From Nitriliruptoraceae bacterium (GTDB lineage: Bacteria; Actinomycetota; Nitriliruptoria; Nitriliruptorales; Nitriliruptoraceae), in contig SKTN01000188.1 of assembly GCA_007117945.1 (NCBI GenBank), forward strand, positions 1 through 7,272: DNA of 7,272 nucleotides, given 5' to 3'. The notes under the pieces were generated by a model. The model saw only the letters and a program-made list of their open reading frames with translations, did no database searches and was not told the DNA's origin. Positions 1 to 6,420 of this stretch are shown piece by piece. Both the position numbers and the translations under genes were made by a program. The number at the start of each line of letters is the position of its first letter. The stretch's first letter is position 1.

Positions 1-9
1 GACGAGCGC

Positions 10-1191
10 TCAGCGCACGCCGTGGATCGGGAGCAGGAGCTCGCGCAGGGCCTGGATCGAGGTGCGCGCCGCCTCCGCAGCCTGGGTACGCATCGCGTCC
101 GACACCCGGACCGGGTCCTCGAGGAAGGCCGTGGGCGCGATGTCACCGGTGCGCTCCACCGCGAGCTCGCGCCAGCCCATCGGCGTCTCGATGGGCACGC
201 GGCGGCCCGTCATCTCCGCGAAGGCCATCGTCCAGGCCCGCGGGACCACGCGCACGAGCTGGTAGCCGCCGCCGCCCATGGCGATCCAGCGGCCCTCCGC
301 GGTCTCATGGGCGAGGCGGTGCAGGCGCGCGTAGATCGCCGCCATGTCGTCCACGGTCAGCGCGAGGTGCGCCAACGGGTCGGTCGCGTGGGTGTCACAG
401 CCGAGCTGGGTGACGAGCACGTCGGCATCGAAGGCCCGGATCAGGGGCTCCACCACGGCGTCGAAGGCCTCCAGCCACACCGAGCCCGTCGTCCCCGGGT
501 GGAGCGGGAGGTTGGCGGCGCTGCCCTGGGCGCCAGGACCGCCGATGTCGTCGGCGGCACCCGTCCCGGGGAACAGGAACCGGCCGGACTCGTGCAGGGA
601 GACCGTGAGCACCCGGGGGTCGTCGCGGAACATCACCTCGACGCCGTCCCCGTGGTGCACGTCGACGTCCACGTAGGTGACCCGCTCGGCACCATGCTCC
701 AGCAGCCAGTCGATGGCGATGGCGGGATCGTTGTAGATGCAGAACCCCGCGGCCCGGTCAGGCATGGCGTGGTGCAGTCCGCCGGCGGGGTTGAAGGCGT
801 GGTCGGCCTCCCCCTCCCACACCTGGCGCGCCGCCTCGATGGAGGCCGCGCAGATCAGGACCGAGGCCGGGTGCATGCCCTCGAAGGCCGGCGTGTCACC
901 GGGGCCGAGCCCGTAGCGCGCCTCCGCCTGGGCGGTGGGGTCCCAGGACAGGCGCCGGACGGTGTCGACGAAGTCCTCGCGGTGCAGCCGCAGCAGCTCC
1001 GCATCGTCCATCGGCCGGGGCAGTACCTCGTCCACCCCGTTGCCGAGGAGCCCGATGCGCCGGATCAGGTCGACGGTGAGCTCCACACGCACCGGCGCCA
1101 GGGGGTGACCGGGGCCGAGGTCGTAGCCGGCGGCGCGCTCGTCCCAGATCAGGGCGACCCGCCCTCGCGCCTGCGGCCCCTCGCCCGCCAC
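10..1191 (-). CDS. acuC: AcuC-like lysine deacetylase (class I histone deacetylase fold), complete
   Basis: This is a 393-aa cytosolic protein of the arginase/deacetylase fold, close in length to Bacillus AcuC (about 387 aa). All family landmarks are visible. The catalytic histidine pair is H140-H141 (GGLHHAMPD). The zinc ligands D177 and H179 lie in the motif YVDVDVHHGDG (173-183), and the third zinc ligand D266 lies in QLGCDTHATDP. The transition-state tyrosine is Y310, in GGGGY. An N-terminal HPLAPVR element and a PGTG loop (208-211) are also present. AcuC proteins remove acetyl groups from lysine, classically reactivating acetyl-CoA synthetase. The target here is inferred; no acsA, acuA or acuB is in view. 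The start is GTG, chosen because AGGAG sits 6 nt upstream. The gene follows the exporter permease by about 105 nt, so it may be the last cistron or have its own promoter; no convincing -10/-35 is seen. An acetylpolyamine amidohydrolase is the main alternative, less likely given length and overall match. Confidence 0.93.
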   Translation of the reverse strand: MAGEGPQARGRVALIWDERAAGYDLGPGHPLAPVRVELTVDLIRRIGLLGNGVDEVLPRPMDDAELLRLHREDFVDTVRRLSWDPTAQAEARYGLGPGDTPAFEGMHPASVLICAASIEAARQVWEGEADHAFNPAGGLHHAMPDRAAGFCIYNDPAIAIDWLLEHGAERVTYVDVDVHHGDGVEVMFRDDPRVLTVSLHESGRFLFPGTGAADDIGGPGAQGSAANLPLHPGTTGSVWLEAFDAVVEPLIRAFDADVLVTQLGCDTHATDPLAHLALTVDDMAAIYARLHRLAHETAEGRWIAMGGGGYQLVRVVPRAWTMAFAEMTGRRVPIETPMGWRELAVERTGDIAPTAFLEDPVRVSDAMRTQAAEAARTSIQALRELLLPIHGVR

Positions 1192-1197
1192 GTGGTG

Positions 1198-1202
1198 CTC
1201 CT
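1198..1202 (-). promoter_or_regulatory. Shine-Dalgarno site for acuC
   Basis: AGGAG on the minus strand, inside GAGAGGAG, lies 6 nt before the GTG start at 1191. It supports that start, as no ATG is available near the N-terminus of the deacetylase domain. Confidence 0.7.
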
Positions 1203-1297
1203 CTCCGGCCGCTCCGACACCAGCGTCGGCTGGGTCGCACGGGCCGCAGCTTCGAGCCTATCCACGGACATCGTCACCACGCGCGGGAGCTGGCAGG

Positions 1298-2488
1298 TCA
1301 CTCGTGCCGCAGGGCGGTGACCGGGTCGAGCTGCCCGGCACGCCGCGCCGGCAGGACACCGAAGACCAACCCCACGAGCACCGACACCCCGAGCGCCAGG
1401 GCGATCGACCACCAGGTGACCTCGGCCGGCACGGGAGCGAAGGCCGCCACCAGCTCAGCCGCACCGATCCCCAGCGCCAGGCCGACCACACCACCGAGGC
1501 CCGTCAGCGCCACCGCCTCGAACAGGAACTGCCGGGTGATGTCGCGGGTGCGTGCCCCCAGCGCCTTGCGCAGCCCGATCTCGCGGGTCCGTTCGCTCAC
1601 CGACACCAGCATGATGTTCGACACCCCGACACCACCCACCAGCAGGGAGATCCCGGCGATCGCGGCCAGGACCCAGGTCAGGATCTGCAGGATGTCACCC
1701 ACGACCCCGATGATCTCGTCCTGGGAGACGACGCTGAACTCGTCCTCCTCCAGCCGTTCCGCCAGGGCGCTGCGGGCGGCCTCGCGGTCGGCTTCGATGC
1801 CCACCGTCGACTCCGCACGCACGAAGATGGCATCGACCCGGGTGGAGCCGAACAGCCGCTGCGCCGCGCTGATCGGGATGAGCACCTGCCGGTCCACGTC
1901 CGGCCCGAAGGCGGTGGTACCCACCCGTTCGAGCACCCCGACGACGCGGTACCGGATCGCGCCGAGGGAGACCGTGCGCCCGATGGGGTCCTGGCCCGGG
2001 AACAGGGTCTCGGCGCTGCTCGCCCCCAGGACGGCCACCCGGCGACCGGTGGCGACGTCGGAGCGGCTCAGGGACTGCCCCCGGGCGATGGTGCGGTCCA
2101 CCACGCCCAGGTAGTTCTCCGTGATGCCGAACACCGTGGCGTTGAAGCGGTTGCCCTCGGCCTGGACGGCCTCCGCACCGATCACGTAGCCGGCGGCGCG
2201 GCCCTCCCCCCCGGGCAGCGACCGGTCGACGCGCTCGATGTCGTCCGCGACGAAGCTGGAGCGTTGGGGCCCGCCCCCGAAGTCACCATCGCCGGGCAGG
2301 ACGAACAGCAGGTTCGAGCCGAGGCCCTCGATCGCGCCCGTGATCTCCGAACGCGCACCCTGGCCGATCGCCACCAGCAGCACCACCGACAGCACGCCGA
2401 TGAGCACGCCGAGGGTGGTCAGCGCGGAGCGCAGGCGGTTGGCGCGCAGAGCCTGCATGGCGACGCGCAGGGACTCGCGCAGGCTCAT
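1298..2488 (-). CDS. MacB/FtsX-type ABC transporter permease
   Basis: This is a 396-aa integral membrane protein with the usual MacB-like topology and length. A short cytoplasmic N-terminus (MSLRESLRVAMQALRANRLR) leads into TM1 at about residues 23-43. A large extracytoplasmic core domain spans about 45-265 (MacB_PCD type). The C-terminal FtsX domain has TM2 at about 268-290, TM3 at about 322-346 and TM4 at about 358-380. The cytoplasmic coupling segment SERTREIGLRKALGAR (298-313) contacts the ATPase in this family. The tail ARRAGQLDPVTALRHE is the standard ending. It should dimerise and pair with the ATPase encoded immediately upstream and the lipoprotein adaptor before that. Substrate cannot be told from sequence; relatives export macrolides, peptides, lipids or work as mechanotransmitters. 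The ATG start fits the family alignment, but its own ribosome site is poor (only GGTGG-like bases). A 14-codon open frame joins it to the ATPase gene, suggesting translation by coupling. Confidence 0.92.
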   Translation of the reverse strand: MSLRESLRVAMQALRANRLRSALTTLGVLIGVLSVVLLVAIGQGARSEITGAIEGLGSNLLFVLPGDGDFGGGPQRSSFVADDIERVDRSLPGGEGRAAGYVIGAEAVQAEGNRFNATVFGITENYLGVVDRTIARGQSLSRSDVATGRRVAVLGASSAETLFPGQDPIGRTVSLGAIRYRVVGVLERVGTTAFGPDVDRQVLIPISAAQRLFGSTRVDAIFVRAESTVGIEADREAARSALAERLEEDEFSVVSQDEIIGVVGDILQILTWVLAAIAGISLLVGGVGVSNIMLVSVSERTREIGLRKALGARTRDITRQFLFEAVALTGLGGVVGLALGIGAAELVAAFAPVPAEVTWWSIALALGVSVLVGLVFGVLPARRAGQLDPVTALRHE

Positions 2489-2525
2489 GACCGCACCACC
2501 GCACCCGCGCCCGGCAGACCCGCCC

Positions 2526-2529
<4 letters not shown>
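2485..2529 (-). CDS. Possible 14-codon bridging mini-ORF between ATPase and permease genes
   Basis: An open frame encodes MRAGLPGAGAVVRS followed by TGA. Its ATG overlaps the stop of the ATPase gene as ATGA (2526-2529). Its own TGA overlaps the permease start as ATGA (2485-2488). A purine-rich GAGGTGG stands a few bases before the ATG, whereas the permease ATG lacks a good site. These are direct observations. The inference is that ribosomes finishing the ATPase could re-initiate here and be delivered to the permease start. The peptide has no recognisable domain and could equally be chance, since a gap of 37 nt with matching frame is not improbable in stop-poor GC-rich DNA. Confidence 0.3.
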
Positions 2530-3238
<709 letters not shown>

Positions 3239-3242
<4 letters not shown>

Positions 3243-4879
3243 GGCACCGGCCCCGCGCCGAGCGCGAGGTCCTCGTCCGGCTCGGTCTCGATCTCCTGGC
3301 CGTCCTCGAGCAGCTCCACACCCGTGGTGACCACCACGTCGCCCGGCTCCAGGGGAGCCTCGATCGCCGCGACGCCGTCCCCGAGCGCCAGGACCTCCAC
3401 GTCGATGCGCGCCGCACGCCCGTCACGCACCACGTGCACGATCTCCTCGCCACCGCGCCGCAGCAGTGCCGAGCTCGGCACGACGAGCTGTGCGTCGACC
3501 GCCCGGACCTCGATCTCCACCGACGAGGTCAGTCCGACCCGCAGATCGACCTCGTCGGGCACCTCGTCGATCCGCACGGTGACGGGGAACTGGGCGCCAC
3601 CGGTCCCGACCTGGCGTGGCTCGATACCCACCCGCTCCACGACACCGCGCAGCTCCGCGGTGGGGAAGGCGTCGACCAGCACCACCACGGGCTGACCGGC
3701 CGCCACCTCGACGATGTCGAGCTCGTCCACCTGCGCGCGCACGGTGAAGCTGTCGAGGTCGAAGATGGTCACCACCGGCTGCCCCGCGGTCACGCTGGCG
3801 CCCACGGCAGGCGGACCGTCGGTGCGCGCCTGCTCGCCGGCACCGGGGGCGCCGTCCAGGCCACCACCGGTCAGGGCGTCGAGGTCGGGGCCGTCGCCGC
3901 CCAGCCCGTCCGCCAGGGACCCGAGGTCCCCGCCGAGCCCCTCCAGGCCCTCCAAGCCCTCCAGGGCACCGAGCCCTCCCGCGGCCCCGCCACCAGGATC
4001 GCGCACCAGCTCGATCACCCCCGCGCTGGGAGCCGTGACATCGAGGCCCTCGAGCTGCTCACGGACCGCCTCCACGGCCATCTCGGCCTGCTCGCGCTGG
4101 GCCTCCACGGCCGCGCGTTGCGCCTGGCTCGCGCTCTCGGTCTGCGCCGCCAGGTCGGCCGCGACCTCGTCGAGCTGGGCCGTCGCCGACCGGTACTCCA
4201 CCTGGGCGGCGTGCAGGCGTGCCTGGGCGCTGCCCAGGGAGGCCTCCAGATCGCTGGTGTCCACCGCGACAAGGGTCGTGTCCTCGGCCGGTGCCGCGAT
4301 CGTCTTCGGGTCGACACCCAGCTCCTCGGGCAGGGCGCCACCGAGGCTGTCACGCAGGTCGCGCAGGGCCGCGACCGTGGCGCGGCCGCTCTCCTCCGTG
4401 GCGTCGGTGACCGCGGTGATGGTCGCCTCCAGGGCACCCACCTGGTCCTCCAGGGTGCCGAGCAGGGCCGGTACCACCGCGTCGAGCTGGGCCTGCAGGG
4501 AGGTCACCACCGGCGCGAGGTCGACGCCGGCCAGCCCGTCCGCACCACCCGCCAGAGTGCCGACGGTCTCCACGGCGGCCTCGGCCTGCTCGAGCTGCTG
4601 CTCGAGGGAGTCCGAGCGCAGGGCGAAGAGGGGGTCGCCCGCCTCGACGCGGTCACCGTCAGCCACCTCCAGCACCTCGATCTCGCCCCCCGAGGGCGCG
4701 GTGACGGTGGTCCGCCCGGCGGGCTCCAGCACGCCCGCGGCGGCGACGGTCTGCACGACCTCACCTGTGGTCACCTCGGCGGTGCCGAACACCGGGTCGT
4801 CGTCACCGGTGCAGGCGGCGAGCACGACCGCCGCCAGGGCGAGCACGGTTACGGGGGCCGAGGCGCGGAGTCGGCGCAC
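3239..4879 (-). CDS. Lipoprotein periplasmic-adaptor-like (HlyD/MacA family) subunit of ABC exporter
   Basis: The predicted protein has 546 aa from a GTG start. An open frame extends 45 codons further upstream to 5014, but that part is low-complexity (Pro/His-rich). The chosen start has AGGAG 6 nt before it and creates a clean lipoprotein signal: basic MRRLR, a hydrophobic run, then the lipobox LAAC with the lipidated Cys at 23. Domains in order: first lipoyl half about 59-87 (VTAPSGGEIEVLEVADGD), helical hairpin about 89-277, second lipoyl half about 281-375 (VTAPSAGVIELVRDP, then VGASVTAGQPVVTIFDL) split by a Gly/Leu-rich insert (about 296-357), beta-barrel about 376-460 (VRAQVDELDIVEV, VGLTSSVEIEV), membrane-proximal domain about 461-546 (VVPSSALLRRGGEEIVHVV), and an acidic tail. 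MacA-type adaptors stimulate their MacB partner and guide substrate. In a Gram-positive cell it would be tethered outside the membrane with no obvious TolC. At about 546 aa it is longer than typical MacA (about 370 aa). First gene of the exporter operon. Confidence 0.88.
3941..3967 (-). repeat. Three-copy 9-nt in-frame tandem repeat in the adaptor gene
   Basis: On the plus strand three adjacent 9-mers read CTCCAGGCC, CTCCAAGCC and CTCCAGGGC. On the coding strand they encode a LEG-LEG-LEG run within LGALEGLEGLEGLGGDLG. The repeat lies inside the Gly/Leu-rich insert of the adaptor lipoyl domain, and being a multiple of three it can change copy number without breaking the frame. Confidence 0.7.
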
Positions 4880-4885
4880 AGGGGG

Positions 4886-4890
4886 CTCCT
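4886..4890 (-). promoter_or_regulatory. Shine-Dalgarno site fixing the adaptor start
   Basis: AGGAG on the minus strand lies 6 nt before the GTG at 4879. It selects this start over the longer open frame to 5014 and places a lipoprotein signal peptide at the exact N-terminus. Confidence 0.75.
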
Positions 4891-4938
4891 GGAAGGGTGG
4901 GCCATCGGGCAGGGGGCGGTGGGGCGGCGGCGGGCACA

Positions 4939-4953
4939 CCGCGGTGGCCGCGG
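4939..4953. repeat. GC-rich inverted repeat upstream of the exporter operon
   Basis: The element is CCGCGG-TGG-CCGCGG: two perfect 6-nt arms around a 3-nt spacer. It lies 60 nt before the adaptor start, in the 181-nt spacer after proC (4880-5060). No T-run follows on either strand, so it is not a canonical rho-independent terminator. It could be an operator or an RNA hairpin in the leader, or chance in GC-rich DNA. The rest of the spacer holds no clear -10/-35 pair. A perfect 10-nt palindrome GACCCGGGTC abuts the proC stop (5051-5060). Confidence 0.3.
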
Positions 4954-5060
4954 ATGGCTGCGCCGGGAAGGTTCGTGCCCCAGGGTGCCCTGTGTCGGTC
5001 GGTTCGTGGACCACGGGGTGCGCCGTGCGGTCAGTGGCACACGCGCCGAGGACCCGGGTC

Positions 5061-5873
5061 TCACTCGCCCCGGGCCAGCGCCTCGCTGCGCAGCTTGGCC
5101 GCCTCGATGGCGTCGAGGAACGCAGCCCGCACCTTGGCCGACTCCAGGGTGCGGATCGCCGCGATGGTCGTGCCCCCGGGTGAGGTCACCATCTCCCGCA
5201 ACTCGACGGGGTGGCGGCCGCTGTCCCGCAGCATCGTGGCCGAACCCACCATCGTCTGGATGATCAGCTGCGTGGACACGTCGCGCGGCAGCCCCAGGAG
5301 GATCCCGGCGTCGATCATCGCCTCGGCCAGCAGGAAGAAGTAGGCGGGACCGGAGCCCGACAGCGCCGTGACGGCGTCGAGGTACTCCTCGTCCATGCGG
5401 ACCACCTCGCCGACGTGGGAGAGGATCTCCTCAGCGAGGTCGAGGTCGCGGTCCTCGGCGTGGGTGCCGCCGCTGAGCACCGACATCGCCTCGTCGACCT
5501 GCACGGGGGTGTTGGTCATCACCCGGACCACGGGTACCTCACCCTCGATCGCGTCCTGGATCGTGGAGGTGGTGATGCCGGCCGCCACGGAGATGACGGT
5601 CTGGTCGGTGTTGAAGGCGTCGGTGATCGCCGTGAGGGTGCGCACCAGGACCTGGGGCTTCAGCGCGATCAGCACCACGTCGGCGGCCGCGACGGCGGCG
5701 CGGTTGTCCGTGGTGGCCTCGACGCCGTACTCGGCGCTGATCTGCTCGCACCGGGCCTCGAGGGCGTCGGTGCAGACCACGCGGTCGGGCGACAACCAGC
5801 GGGAGCGCAGCAGGCCCCGCAGCAACGCCTCCCCGATCCGTCCCGTCCCGATGATCGCGAGGCGACCGTCCAT
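5061..5873 (-). CDS. proC: Pyrroline-5-carboxylate reductase
   Basis: This 270-aa cytosolic enzyme reduces 1-pyrroline-5-carboxylate to L-proline with NAD(P)H, the final step of proline synthesis. Length is typical (265-275 aa). The N-terminal Rossmann domain shows the dinucleotide loop IIGTGRIGEAL (7-17), ALKPQV (70-75) and VSVAAGI (94-100). The C-terminal dimerisation and active-site domain shows ALSGSGPAYFFLLAEA (170-185), the signature segment LGLPRDVSTQLIIQTMVGSATML (193-215) and VTSPGGTT (229-236). The common MPNTP motif reads MTNTP here (119-123), a mild variant. The ATG at 5873 is preferred because AGGAG stands 7 nt before it; the in-frame GTG two codons earlier (5879) would leave only 1 nt of spacing. 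It is 73 nt downstream of the YbjN-domain gene on the same strand, and may be cotranscribed with it. A 181-nt spacer separates it from the exporter operon. Confidence 0.96.
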   Translation of the reverse strand: MDGRLAIIGTGRIGEALLRGLLRSRWLSPDRVVCTDALEARCEQISAEYGVEATTDNRAAVAAADVVLIALKPQVLVRTLTAITDAFNTDQTVISVAAGITTSTIQDAIEGEVPVVRVMTNTPVQVDEAMSVLSGGTHAEDRDLDLAEEILSHVGEVVRMDEEYLDAVTALSGSGPAYFFLLAEAMIDAGILLGLPRDVSTQLIIQTMVGSATMLRDSGRHPVELREMVTSPGGTTIAAIRTLESAKVRAAFLDAIEAAKLRSEALARGE

Positions 5874-5880
5874 GTGCACG

Positions 5881-5885
5881 CTCCT
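5881..5885 (-). promoter_or_regulatory. Shine-Dalgarno site for proC
   Basis: AGGAG on the minus strand sits 7 nt before the ATG at 5873 but only 1 nt before the in-frame GTG at 5879, so it decides the start in favour of the ATG. Confidence 0.75.
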
Positions 5886-5946
5886 GTCCGGTTGCTGGGA
5901 TGGCTGGGGTAGCTGCGCTGGCCGAGGTGGCGGGCGCCGAGCCTAC

Positions 5947-6420
5947 TCAGCGCTGGGAGCCGCCCACGGGGTTCGGCGGCAGGCCCACCTTCTCCCGCCA
6001 GCGCTGCTCGGCTTCGAGGTAGGTCGCGAAGCCGGCGCGCAGGACCTGGTTGAAGGTCTCGTCGCTGAGGGTGAGCACCTGACCGAGCAGCTCGTCCAGG
6101 GTCTCCGCGTCGACGGCGGTCAGGGGCAGCGCCCCCGTGAGGATCAGATCCCCCTCGTCGTCGAGGGCGAAGTGCACGGGCCCGGGCCGCTGGTTGCGCT
6201 GCAGCAGGATGCGGTAGACCTCCTCGTGCCCCTCGTCGGGCACCCCCGCGAACAGCGAGGTGACCGTCAGCCGTCGGTCCCCCAGGGTGAGCAGCAGGGG
6301 GATCGTGCGCTTCCACTCCCCCTCGAGCATGGTCATCCAACGATCGTCACCGACCTCGGTGACCTCGAGTCCCGCGGCGTCGAGCACCTCGAGGAGCAGG
6401 CGTCGTCCCGATGCGGTCAC
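5947..6420 (-). CDS. YbjN-domain protein of unknown function
   Basis: This 157-aa acidic, soluble protein has no signal peptide or membrane segment. The pattern matches the YbjN / type III secretion chaperone-like fold. It opens with an amphipathic helix and strand (GRRLLLEVLDAAGLEV, then EVGDDRWMTML, about 5-32). Alternating strands follow (RRLTVTSLFAGVP 49-61; YRILLQRNQRPGPVHFALDDEGDLILTGALPL 69-100, where the 'FALDDEGDLILTG' piece is the family hallmark). A C-terminal helical part ends in GFATYLEAEQRWREKVGLPPNP (130-151). Similar small proteins occur beside mshA/gpm and near proC in other Actinobacteria, which is from memory. The true role is unknown. The open frame extends to 6648, but that part is an Arg-rich shadow of the upstream gene. 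The GTG at 6420 has a near-perfect AGGAGGT 6 nt before it and overlaps the preceding stop as GTGA, so the two genes are translationally coupled. Confidence 0.85.
   Translation of the reverse strand: MTASGRRLLLEVLDAAGLEVTEVGDDRWMTMLEGEWKRTIPLLLTLGDRRLTVTSLFAGVPDEGHEEVYRILLQRNQRPGPVHFALDDEGDLILTGALPLTAVDAETLDELLGQVLTLSDETFNQVLRAGFATYLEAEQRWREKVGLPPNPVGGSQR

Noticed and set aside
1149..1271. Small open frame of about 40 codons from an ATG at 1271 across the acuC upstream gap
   Set aside because: It has no ribosome site, overlaps the acuC start in another frame, and the peptide shows no recognisable features.
1192..1297. Possible promoter for acuC in the gap after the permease gene
   Set aside because: A GATAGGCT stretch on the minus strand is faintly -10-like, but no -35 stands at proper spacing.
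4880..5014. 45-codon N-terminal extension of the adaptor
   Set aside because: It is Pro/His-rich, has no ribosome site and would bury the lipoprotein signal peptide; the GTG at 4879 has AGGAG at ideal spacing.
5051..5060. Palindrome GACCCGGGTC after proC as a terminator
   Set aside because: Perfect 10-nt palindrome but with no loop and no following T-run; too short and too likely by chance in GC-rich sequence.
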